DNA of 30,162 nt from DASRJW01 sp035649435 (lineage in GTDB: Bacteria > Krumholzibacteriota > Krumholzibacteriia > G020349025): the NCBI GenBank assembly GCA_035649435.1, contig DASRJO010000073.1, positions 1 through 30,162 of the forward strand, in the 5' to 3' direction. The translations under genes were made by a program, and so were the position numbers. This document shows positions 16,087 through 23,232 of this stretch, in pieces. The notes beneath the pieces are model-generated. The model was not told where the DNA came from and ran no database searches. It was given only the letters and a program-made list of their open reading frames with translations. Within the stretch, counting starts at the first letter, position 1, and every line of letters begins with the position of its first letter.

Positions 16087-16695
16087 ATGCGAAAAATCAC
16101 GATTGCGATGAGTTTGATGGCAATTCTGGCTCTGGTCGTGGCGGGCTGCGCCAAGCCGCCGACGGCCGAGATGCAAGCAGCCACCGCAGCGATGCAGGAA
16201 GCGACCACGGCCGAGGCTGAGGTCTACGCACCCGAGGCGATGCAAGCCGCCCGCAGTGCACAGCAAGCCTACGAGGAGGAAGTGAAGCTGCAGGAAGGCA
16301 AGTTCGCCCTCTTCCGCAAGTATGATCAAGCAAAGACCCTCGTCGCGCAGGCCACGACGTCTGCCCAGACGGCTTCGACGCAAGCCGTGGAGAACAAGAA
16401 CCGCATCCGTACGGAAGTCACGACGATGATCGGGGAAGCCCGGACGATGCTCACCGAGGCGCAGGGCATGCTCGAAAAAGCGCCGAAGGGCAAGGGCTCG
16501 ACGTTGGATCTGCAGGTCATGGGTTCGGACCTGACAGCGGCTGGAACCACGATCGACGAGGCGCAGGCGTTGCTTGAGCAGGACAAGCTCATGGACGCTC
16601 GCGCCAAGATCCAGACGGCGCGCAACACCGTGATGTCCGTACGGTCGAGCGTCGAACAGGCCATCCAGATGAAGCAGGCTGGGGCCAAGAAGTAA
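16087..16695 (+). CDS. Small helical lipoprotein, DUF4398-like, ending in Lys-Lys (Lpp-like candidate)
   Basis: This 202-aa lipoprotein has a charged N-terminus, a hydrophobic core and a lipobox (VVAGC) that makes Cys21 the acylated residue. The next residue is Ala, so outer-membrane sorting is plausible. The mature part is almost entirely helical and rich in Ala, Gln, Glu and Thr, with heptad-like spacing. It shows the DUF4398 pattern: YAPEAMQAAR near 47, FRKYDQAKTLVAQA (76-89), TIDEAQALLEQ (155-165). It ends QAGAKK with two C-terminal lysines, as Braun lipoprotein ends in the Lys linked to peptidoglycan. It has its own promoter and a very strong ribosome site, suggesting high abundance. The gene after it encodes an L,D-transpeptidase with a related stalk. 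The tether role is inference. No function of DUF4398 is established that I can cite. Confidence 0.85.
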   Translation: MRKITIAMSLMAILALVVAGCAKPPTAEMQAATAAMQEATTAEAEVYAPEAMQAARSAQQAYEEEVKLQEGKFALFRKYDQAKTLVAQATTSAQTASTQAVENKNRIRTEVTTMIGEARTMLTEAQGMLEKAPKGKGSTLDLQVMGSDLTAAGTTIDEAQALLEQDKLMDARAKIQTARNTVMSVRSSVEQAIQMKQAGAKK

Positions 16696-16732
16696 CCTGA
16701 CCTTCCGTCTGCTGCCGTTTCTGAATTCGCCG

Positions 16733-16761
16733 AGCGGAGGCACGCCACGTGCCTCCGCTTT
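16733..16761 (+). terminator. Stem-loop, probable terminator or attenuator after the lipoprotein gene
   Basis: AGCGGAGGCACG (16733-16744) pairs perfectly with CGTGCCTCCGCT (16748-16759) over 12 bp, with a 3-base loop. Only three T residues follow (16759-16761), so termination may be partial. That would allow a high level of the lipoprotein and lower read-through into the transpeptidase genes. Confidence 0.55.
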
Positions 16762-16812
16762 GGCAAGTTCGATCGACCAGGCCTTTGATGTCACAGTGCA
16801 AACTATGAGCGT

Positions 16813-18195
16813 ATGGAAGTCCTTCGCAAGCTCAAGAACATGCGCTCGGAGCGCCACCTGGCGCTCTTGGCGCTCGGCGCCCGCTCGAAGCGCCGCTTGG
16901 CCCTCTTGGCGCTCGGCACACGCTCGAAGCGCCGCTTGGCCCTCTTGGCGCTCGGCACACGCTCGAAGCGCCGCTTGGCCCTCTTGGCGCTCGGCGCCCG
17001 CTCGAAGTGCCGCTTTGTGCTCTTGGCGCTCGGCACCCGCTCGCGCCGCCGCCTGGCACTCTTGGGACTCGGCGCCCTGCTCCTCGGGCTCACCGTCGCC
17101 AGCTTGATTCCCATCCTGAGCGGGCGCACTAGCCCCCCTGCCTACAGGCGCGAGTCTGCATTCCGCGCCTTCGCGCAGGCGGAAAAGCACGACGCCTTGC
17201 ACTGGGTTCCACGCGAGCACGCCGCGGCCAAGAAGCTCCTGGACCAGGGGGCCTTCGAATACCGGCGGCAAGCGGCGCGTTTCCTGCCACTGCGAAACTT
17301 CACCGACGCCCGGCAGATCCTGGCGCAATCCGAGCAGCGATCCTGGGACGCGGCCAACGCGGCGCTCGCCGCCCACAGCTTGGCGCAGGAGCGCGCGCGC
17401 AAAATGCTGCAGCAAGCCAGCGAGTTCGTCACCATCGGGCGCGATTTCAGCATCCTGATTCCGCTGTCGGTCTACGAGCGCACCTTGCTGACGCGCGCAC
17501 AACTGAGTCTCGACGAAGCCAAAGTGCGCTACGCCGACGGCGAGTATGCTGTCGGACTGGCGCTGGCCGCCGAGGCCGAGTCCGTCGCGAGCCGTGTCGG
17601 TGCCGCGTGCTCGGAGCGCGCCGGCCGTTATGCCGACACCAGTCTGGTGGAGAGATGGCGCCGGATGGTGGACGAGACCGTGGCCTGGTCCCGGCGTACC
17701 GGCCAAGCCGCCATCGTGGTGAGCAAGGCGGCGCATTCGCTGACGCTGTATAGCAACGGCGTCCCCCGCAGCCGCGTTCGCGCCGACATCGGTCGCAACA
17801 GCGTCGCCGACAAGACGGCCGCCGGTGACCTGGCGACTCCGGAGGGCAAGTACCGCATCGTCGCCAAAAAAGACGTCGGGCAATCACGCTATCATCGCGC
17901 CTTGTTGCTGGACTACCCGACGCCTGAGGACCTGGAGATCTTCCGCCGCCTGCGCCGTTCGGGCAAGATTCGCGCGCGCGAGCCCGGTGGCCAGATCGAG
18001 ATTCATGGCGAGGGCGGGCGCTCCAAGGACTGGACGCGCGGCTGCGTCGCGATCGCCAATCCGGAGATGGACGCGCTCTTCCGCGCCGTGGACGTGGGCA
18101 CGCCGGTCGTCATCGTCGGCAGTCATGGCGACGGAGGTCCGTTCGTCGAGCTCGTCGAACGCTTCCGTGCCGCGCAAAGCGGGGTTGTCCCATGA
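16813..18195 (+). CDS. L,D-transpeptidase (YkuD) with tandem-repeat N-terminus and DUF4398-like stalk
   Basis: This 460-aa envelope enzyme is predicted to cross-link peptidoglycan 3-3 or attach proteins to it. Residues 11-88 are six copies of a 13-residue unit (RSKRRLALLALGT type). The last copy continues into the transmembrane anchor (about 80-102). Residues about 115-275 are helical and align without gaps with the upstream lipoprotein over residues 129-173 (VP, EYRRQ, RF, ARQILAQ). Residues about 298-445 form the YkuD domain: opening strand AAIVVSKAAHSLTLY, GDLATPEGKYRI, His398 in EIHGEGG and the DWTRGCVAI motif with nucleophile Cys411. Cys is preceded by RG rather than HG, as in the DWTxGC subgroup. 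No ribosome site precedes ATG 16813. The internal ATG 16840 is an alternative. The stop overlaps the next gene (ATGA). Confidence 0.88.
   Translation: MEVLRKLKNMRSERHLALLALGARSKRRLALLALGTRSKRRLALLALGTRSKRRLALLALGARSKCRFVLLALGTRSRRRLALLGLGALLLGLTVASLIPILSGRTSPPAYRRESAFRAFAQAEKHDALHWVPREHAAAKKLLDQGAFEYRRQAARFLPLRNFTDARQILAQSEQRSWDAANAALAAHSLAQERARKMLQQASEFVTIGRDFSILIPLSVYERTLLTRAQLSLDEAKVRYADGEYAVGLALAAEAESVASRVGAACSERAGRYADTSLVERWRRMVDETVAWSRRTGQAAIVVSKAAHSLTLYSNGVPRSRVRADIGRNSVADKTAAGDLATPEGKYRIVAKKDVGQSRYHRALLLDYPTPEDLEIFRRLRRSGKIRAREPGGQIEIHGEGGRSKDWTRGCVAIANPEMDALFRAVDVGTPVVIVGSHGDGGPFVELVERFRAAQSGVVP
16843..17076 (+). repeat. Six in-frame 39-bp tandem repeats in the transpeptidase gene
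   Basis: Six contiguous 39-base units start at 16843, 16882, 16921, 16960, 16999 and 17038. Units 2 and 3 are identical and unit 4 differs only in its last codon. Units 1, 5 and 6 carry several substitutions. Each encodes Arg-Ser-Lys-Arg-Arg followed by a Leu/Ala-rich stretch and Gly-Ala/Thr, that is, a copy of the basic n-region plus the first third of the membrane anchor. The 13-codon period keeps the frame whatever the copy number. Confidence 0.95.
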
Positions 18196-18929
18196 ACCTG
18201 GGATCAGGCACACCGAGCCATCCGGTCGTGGTTGCGAACACGCAAGTGGCCGCGGTGCCGCCCGCGAGCGCACCGCCAGTCCGCGCAACGTCACCCGTTC
18301 CACCGCGCCGCCGCGTACGGCTCCCCCTCGTGCTCACGAGCGCCGGGATCGGCGTCGTGCTCGGGCTCGGGGTGTGGGGAAGCGGCTACAAGTACACATC
18401 GATGCGGCTCGGCGGGGATCCTCCGTCCGCGACGGCGCTCGACGCCGAACAGAGGCGCCAGCTAGCCAGGTTGCAGCGCTACGTGCCGCGCGAGCCGTTC
18501 ATCGTCGTCGATGCCGCGCACAATCGCCTGCAGTTGCGCGACGGCGACGAAGTGAAGCAGGATGCGGTGTGCTCGTCGGGATCGGGAATGATCCTCAAGG
18601 ACGACGGCGCCGAACGGCACTGGGTCTTCGATACGCCGCGCGGCCATTTCAGAATCCTCAACATCACACGCAATCCAATCTGGAAGAAGCCCGATTGGGC
18701 CTTCGTCGAGGAAGGCAAACCGATTCCGCGCGATCCAGGCGATCGCTTCGAGGCCGGTGTGCTCGGGGAATACGGCATGTACTTCGGCGACGGGTTCCTG
18801 ATCCACGGCACGTTGTACGAGCGGCTGCTCGGCCGCAGCGTCACGCATGGATGTATCCGGCTCGGTCGTGAGGATCTGCGAGCGCTGTACAGCGCCGTGC
18901 GTGTCGGCACGGCGATTTACATCTACTGA
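18192..18929 (+). CDS. Second L,D-transpeptidase (YkuD), membrane-anchored
   Basis: This 245-aa protein has a Pro/Ala-rich cytoplasmic head (1-40), a basic stop (RRRVR) and a single TM segment (about 44-63). The periplasmic YkuD domain starts at about 102 (EPFIVVDAAHNRLQLRDGD). It has RGHFRILN, His205 in FLIHGTL and the canonical SVTHGCIRL motif with His219 and Cys221, so it should be active. It differs from the first transpeptidase in having no helical stalk and in using the standard HGC form, which suggests a different acceptor. The start overlaps the previous stop as ATGA, and the next gene starts 20 bases after its stop. Confidence 0.92.
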   Translation: MNLGSGTPSHPVVVANTQVAAVPPASAPPVRATSPVPPRRRVRLPLVLTSAGIGVVLGLGVWGSGYKYTSMRLGGDPPSATALDAEQRRQLARLQRYVPREPFIVVDAAHNRLQLRDGDEVKQDAVCSSGSGMILKDDGAERHWVFDTPRGHFRILNITRNPIWKKPDWAFVEEGKPIPRDPGDRFEAGVLGEYGMYFGDGFLIHGTLYERLLGRSVTHGCIRLGREDLRALYSAVRVGTAIYIY

Positions 18930-18949
18930 GGGTCCGACGGGAGCGCACA

Positions 18950-19660
18950 GTGGGCGAGATCGAACGCGACGCCAGCACAGGAGGCCCCTCGGGCCGGCGC
19001 GGCCTGTGCTGCGCCATCGTCGCAGCGGCGTGGCTGCTCGTCGCTTGCGGCAGTGCGCCCGCCGAGGACGCCGGCGACAGCACGGCAGCGCTGCGGAGCG
19101 CATTGGCGTTGCAGCTCGAAATGGCCGCCAGCGATCGCTTCTATCTCGAGATCGACGCCCCAGGCGGCGTCATGCGCCTGAAGCTGAACGCGGTCTCGTT
19201 GCACGCGTACCCGTTGCTGGGATTGGAACGCGGCACGCCCCGCGTCGCCTTCTTCACGCTCGGATCGAGGGCCGTCGCCGCCGCGGGCGTTCATCCCGTG
19301 GGCAGCATCGATCCACCCCGCCCCGAGATCCGACTCGAGATTCAGCCACCCGATCCGAATGCTCCCGACAGCACACTCCCGGTGTTCGAGCCACCGCCGA
19401 GCATCGAGGAGATGTCGGTGCCCTGGAGCTACGCGATCCGCTTCGAGGACGGGTTGACGCTCGCCGTGACTTCGCCGCGTGAATCGGCGGCAGGCGGGAT
19501 CAAAGGCATGGTCGGTGCGTTACGCGACAAGATCGCCGAGTGCCGCGAGGCCCTGGCCGTGCGCCGTCCGCACCTGCGCATCGTCCTCGAGCGCGCCGAC
19601 GCCCAGCATCTCTACCGTTCGCTGCCCCCCGAAACGAACTGCCTCGTGCTCGCGCCCTGA
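18950..19660 (+). CDS. Lipoprotein of unknown function, possibly a non-catalytic L,D-transpeptidase relative
   Basis: This 236-aa lipoprotein starts at GTG 18950 with GGGAG 7 bases upstream. The lipobox LVAC places the acylated Cys at 33. I do not recognise a named family. Its body starts with RFYLEIDAPGGVMRLKLN (63-80), which resembles the opening beta-hairpin of the two neighbouring YkuD domains. It ends ADAQHLYRSLPPETNCLVL, which resembles their closing segment (EDLRALYSAVRVGTAIYI). The catalytic His and the HGC motif are missing. A Pro-rich insert (120-150) lies between. It may be an accessory pseudo-enzyme of the transpeptidase pair. That reading rests on short matches and operon position and is tentative. 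Confidence 0.75.
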   Translation: MGEIERDASTGGPSGRRGLCCAIVAAAWLLVACGSAPAEDAGDSTAALRSALALQLEMAASDRFYLEIDAPGGVMRLKLNAVSLHAYPLLGLERGTPRVAFFTLGSRAVAAAGVHPVGSIDPPRPEIRLEIQPPDPNAPDSTLPVFEPPPSIEEMSVPWSYAIRFEDGLTLAVTSPRESAAGGIKGMVGALRDKIAECREALAVRRPHLRIVLERADAQHLYRSLPPETNCLVLAP

Positions 19661-19720
19661 CCCCCGACTCCCCTCGCCTGCGGCTCACTGCAGTACACTC
19701 CCGCCTGCGGAAGGAGCGTG

Positions 19721-21034
19721 ATGCACGGGCGCAGACGGGCGGCGAGATCCTGTTCATCGAGGCGGTCGAGCCTTCCGTTCTTGCGGCCTCTGGCGTTCGC
19801 CGTGGCCCTCTCCATGCTCGCCGTGCCGGCAGCAGCAGACATGGATGCGAGGGTCCGGCGCATCCTCCGCGCCGTGCCGCTCGTGGATGGTCACAACGAC
19901 CTCCCCTGGCGTCTGCGCGAGAAAGTGCAAGGACACCTCACGGCCCTCGACATCGGCCGGGACACGGCCGAGCGCGACACACTGCACACGGACCTGCTGC
20001 GGCTGCGGCGCGGTGGCGTCGGCGCTCAGTTCTGGTCGGTCTATGTGCCGGCGGAGCAATCGCAAGAGAAAGCGGTCGTCGCCGTGGTCGAGCAAATCGA
20101 TCTCGTGCACCGCATGGTCCAACGCTATCCGCGCGATCTCGCGATCGCGCGCACCGCCGCCGACATCGAGCGCATCCACCGCGGCCGCCGCATTGCCGCT
20201 CTCATCGGCGTCGAGGGCGGCCACTGCATCGACAACTCGCTCGCGGTGCTGCGGCAGCTGTACGCGCTCGGCGCGCGCTATATGACCTTGACGCACAACC
20301 TCGGGACCGATTGGGCGGACGCGTGCTGCGCGGCGCCGGTGCACGAGGGGCTCGCGCCCTTCGGTGTCGAAGTCGTGCGCGAGATGAACCGGCTCGGCAT
20401 GCTGGTGGATCTGTCGCATGTCTCGGTGGCGACGATGCACGATGCTCTCGATACGAGCGCCGCGCCGGTGATCTTCTCTCACTCCTCGGCTTACGCCCTC
20501 ACGGATCATCTGCGCAACGTTCCCGACGACGTGTTGCGCCGCTTGCCGGCGAACGGCGGCTTGATCATGGTGACATTCGTCCCACGCTTCGTGTCGGCGC
20601 AAGTGATGGCGTACGATGCGGAAGTAGAAGCGGAGAAAGCGCGGCTCGGCATCCGTTCCCCCGGCCAGAAGGAGCTGCAAAAGACGCACATGGAAACATG
20701 GAGCGCGGCGCATCCGGCACCGCGCGCGACCTTGCAGCAGGTCGCCGACCACATCGACCACGTGGTGCGTGTGGCGGGCATCGCCCATGTCGGACTCGGC
20801 TCCGACTTCGACGGCATCGAGCGCGGACCTCTCGGACTCGAAGACGTGTCGCGCTTTCCGGATCTCCTCGCCGAGCTGTTGCGACGCGGCTACACCGACC
20901 AGGACGTCGGCAAGATCGCCGGCGGCAATGCGCTGCGCGTGCTCCGGCGCGCCGAGGCCGTCGCCCGTGAGCTGCAGGCCTCCCGCCCCGTTGCCGAAAC
21001 TCGCTTCCCCACCCCGACCGCCGCACGGCCCTAG
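19721..21034 (+). CDS. Exported M19 family dipeptidase (membrane/renal dipeptidase type)
   Basis: This binuclear zinc dipeptidase (437 aa) has a signal peptide ending AVPAAA (residues about 1-39). The metal ligands of the family are visible: His58 and Asp60 in VDGHNDLPW, Glu in GVEGGHCID, His in DLSHVS, His in FSHSSAY, and the late Asp in GLGSDFDGI. M19 enzymes hydrolyse dipeptides, including those with a C-terminal D-residue. ATG 19721 follows AAGGAG (19711-19716) by 4 bases, and the GTG at 19718 is too close to that site. It lies 60 bases after the pseudo-transpeptidase gene in the same direction, so it may belong to the envelope operon and process wall-derived dipeptides. The substrate is not evident from sequence. 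Confidence 0.92.
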   Translation: MHGRRRAARSCSSRRSSLPFLRPLAFAVALSMLAVPAAADMDARVRRILRAVPLVDGHNDLPWRLREKVQGHLTALDIGRDTAERDTLHTDLLRLRRGGVGAQFWSVYVPAEQSQEKAVVAVVEQIDLVHRMVQRYPRDLAIARTAADIERIHRGRRIAALIGVEGGHCIDNSLAVLRQLYALGARYMTLTHNLGTDWADACCAAPVHEGLAPFGVEVVREMNRLGMLVDLSHVSVATMHDALDTSAAPVIFSHSSAYALTDHLRNVPDDVLRRLPANGGLIMVTFVPRFVSAQVMAYDAEVEAEKARLGIRSPGQKELQKTHMETWSAAHPAPRATLQQVADHIDHVVRVAGIAHVGLGSDFDGIERGPLGLEDVSRFPDLLAELLRRGYTDQDVGKIAGGNALRVLRRAEAVARELQASRPVAETRFPTPTAARP

Positions 21035-21098
21035 CCCATCGGAGAGCACGGCGGCCCCCTCCCGCGCACCCTTGCGCTGGGGCACACACCGGCGCGTC

Positions 21099-21191
21099 AT
21101 GGACCTGTGGCCGCAGCTCCTGGCACTCTTGGTCTTGGGAGGAGGGCTGCTCGGCCTCGTGGCGGCGCGATTCCCCAAGACCTTGGCGTGA
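21099..21191 (+). CDS. Possible small membrane protein (30 aa)
   Basis: A short frame, MDLWPQLLALLVLGG and on to RFPKTLA, encodes one hydrophobic helix (residues about 6-21) followed by a basic end. It lies 64 bases after the dipeptidase stop on the same strand, in a gap that otherwise holds nothing. No convincing ribosome site precedes it, so it may be chance in GC-rich sequence. Confidence 0.3.
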   Translation: MDLWPQLLALLVLGGGLLGLVAARFPKTLA

Positions 21192-21280
21192 GACAAGCCA
21201 GCGCGTACCCGCCGCAGAGGCGTTTGCGACGCCGGCTGCACCCGTCGGCGCAGGCGCCGCGTGCAACGCCTCGATGTCGT

Positions 21281-22489
21281 TCAGCTGCCGTGGGAGGGCT
21301 CGGAAGCTGCGGCGTGCACGAACACGACGAGGTTGGCGAGATCGCCGCTGCGATCCAGCGCGGCGCGACAGCGCAGCTCGACTGGCAACGTGCCCTGCGG
21401 CGTACGCATCGAGCTCGATACCGTGTCCTCGGGCCGCAACACCATGAGCGTCGTCAGCTCGTGACCGACATCTTCAGGCGCGAACAAGGTCTCGAGGCTG
21501 GAGCCGGCGAACTCGGTCTGGTCCCAACCGCGCTGCTCCAGGATCCAGGAGTTGGCGTAGATGGGCTTGAGATCGGCGTCGAGCACCAGGACGCCGCCAT
21601 CGATTTCTTCCGCCACGACACGGAACCGATTGGCCAGCTCGACGATCTTGTTGCGCGTGAGCGCGTCGCTCTTCTGGAACGCCGTCATGACTTGGTTGAT
21701 GCCACGACCGAGCTGGCCGATCTCGCCGCCTTCGATCTCGGCGCGCGCGTCCAGGCGCCCTTGCGCCGCCTGCTGCAAGGTGCGCGTGAGTTGCTTGAGC
21801 GGCTGCAAGAACATGTGCGGGAGCACGAAAACCAGCACCGCCTCGACCACCAAGGTCAGGATCAGCACGGTGATGAGATCGCGCCGGGCGCGCACGGCGA
21901 ATGCTTCGACCAAGGCGCGATTGGTTTCGAGCTCCTGCGCGTTCGCCGCCAGGAGTTGCTCCGCCGTTCCCGCCGCCGCTTCGCTGATTTCGTCCACGCG
22001 CAGCAGATGCGGCGAGCTCGCCAGGTCCGCGGCGCGTGTTCGCACCGTGAGCGCCAGCAGCGAATCGGTGCGCCAGGCGTACTCGCTGGAAAGAGCCGCC
22101 AACTGCCGCACTTCGGCGCGGTCCGAGCCGAGCAAGGTGCCGAGCGCCTCGACACGACGCGGGAACTCGTGGGCGATCTCGCGACTGGACTCGAAGTGCG
22201 CGAAGGCGCCATCGAGGAGGAAGGAGCGCACCTCGGAACGCGCCCGCAGCATGTCCTTGGCCAATCCCTCGGCGACGCTCGCCACCTGCACGCCATGGCG
22301 CACGATGTGGTCAGTGCGCTCGAGCACGCCCTGGAGCACGTGCAGCGACACCCAGACCAATGGCACGAAGGCGATGAAGGGCAGCAAGATCGCGAGCACG
22401 AAGCGCAGGCGCATCGACACGCCGCGCCCGGCCTCGCCGCGCGCCATCCAGCGCTCGACCGTCCCGCTCTTTGCCGCGTCGGGCGCCAT
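21281..22489 (-). CDS. Membrane sensor with periplasmic helical domain, HAMP and PAS, no kinase
   Basis: This 402-aa inner-membrane protein has TM1 at about 29-51, a periplasmic helical sensor region (52-202) resembling four-helix or CHASE3-type domains, and TM2 at about 205-225. A HAMP linker follows (226-278, MFLQPLKQLTRTLQQAAQGRLDA, then EIGQLGRGINQV), and a PAS domain (about 285-395, AEEIDGGVLVLDADLKPIYANSW). It then stops. No histidine kinase, cyclase, EAL or methyl-accepting domain follows, and the 90 bases downstream contain no remnant of one. The ATG directly abuts the stop of the KtrA/TrkA-like gene (TAG then ATG), so it is cotranslated with a K+ transporter. It may sense envelope or redox state and act by protein contact. 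Partner unknown. Confidence 0.85.
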   Translation of the reverse strand: MAPDAAKSGTVERWMARGEAGRGVSMRLRFVLAILLPFIAFVPLVWVSLHVLQGVLERTDHIVRHGVQVASVAEGLAKDMLRARSEVRSFLLDGAFAHFESSREIAHEFPRRVEALGTLLGSDRAEVRQLAALSSEYAWRTDSLLALTVRTRAADLASSPHLLRVDEISEAAAGTAEQLLAANAQELETNRALVEAFAVRARRDLITVLILTLVVEAVLVFVLPHMFLQPLKQLTRTLQQAAQGRLDARAEIEGGEIGQLGRGINQVMTAFQKSDALTRNKIVELANRFRVVAEEIDGGVLVLDADLKPIYANSWILEQRGWDQTEFAGSSLETLFAPEDVGHELTTLMVLRPEDTVSSSMRTPQGTLPVELRCRAALDRSGDLANLVVFVHAAASEPSHGS

Positions 22490-23179
22490 CTAAGTGCTCT
22501 GGCTCATGCGGTCCAAGCTTTCCGGCGCGCCAATGATCACCAGGGTGTCGTCGGCCTCGATCTTGGCGTCGGGATCCGGAACGTCACGCACTTCGATGCG
22601 AAAGTCCGTGCTGCCGTCGTCCTGGATGAAGGCCACTCGCTTCTTGATCGCGATGACGTTGACGCGAAAGCGACGGCGCAAGTCGAGCTGCGCCAGGCTG
22701 CGGCCGACGAAGGCCTGCGGCGCCGAGATCTCCACCAACGTGTCTCCGGTGGTGAGCGGAATCTGGTCGAAGACGTCGAAGCGCAGGATGGACTTGGCGA
22801 TCTGCTCGCCCATGCGATCCTCGATGTAGAGCACCTCGTGGGCACCGACCATCTCCAGGATCTGGCCCTGCAACGGGCTCATGCCGCGGGCGTAGATGCG
22901 CGGGATCCCCATGCGGCGCAAGATCGCTGTCACCAGAATGTTGGCGTGCTGGTTCTCGCCGATGCTGACGACGGCGGTGTCCACTTCCTGCACCCCGATC
23001 TCGCGCATGCTCTCTTCCTTGGTGGCATCCAGAACCACCGCATGGCTCAAGTCGTTCTTCATCGCCTCGACCCGCCCCGTGTCGCTGTCGATGCCGATGA
23101 CCTCGGCACCCAGCCGCGCCAGCGTGCGTGCGACACTCGAACCGAATTGTCCCAGACCGATGACGGCGAATTGACGCAT
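22490..23179 (-). CDS. ktrA: K+ uptake regulatory subunit with RCK domains (KtrA/TrkA type)
   Basis: This cytoplasmic gating subunit (229 aa) forms a ring that binds nucleotide and opens the K+-translocating partner encoded upstream. RCK_N spans residues 1 to about 120 with the Rossmann motif VIGLGQFGSSVA and acidic Asp31 at the end of strand 2 (IGIDSD). It continues with VVLDATKEE and VVSIGENQHANI. RCK_C spans about 138-220 (TLVEISAPQAFVGRSL, ending DTLVIIGAPESL). A single RCK pair is Ktr-like, whereas TrkA has two. It starts 53 bases after the channel gene stop. Confidence 0.95.
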   Translation of the reverse strand: MRQFAVIGLGQFGSSVARTLARLGAEVIGIDSDTGRVEAMKNDLSHAVVLDATKEESMREIGVQEVDTAVVSIGENQHANILVTAILRRMGIPRIYARGMSPLQGQILEMVGAHEVLYIEDRMGEQIAKSILRFDVFDQIPLTTGDTLVEISAPQAFVGRSLAQLDLRRRFRVNVIAIKKRVAFIQDDGSTDFRIEVRDVPDPDAKIEADDTLVIIGAPESLDRMSQST

Positions 23180-23232
23180 GCTCCGTCCCACGCTGGAGTT
23201 TCCGCTGCGGCGTCGCCTCTCGGCGCCGCACG

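Noticed and set aside
16843..17076. CRISPR-like array
   Set aside because: The 39-base units are contiguous with no spacers and lie in frame inside a coding sequence.
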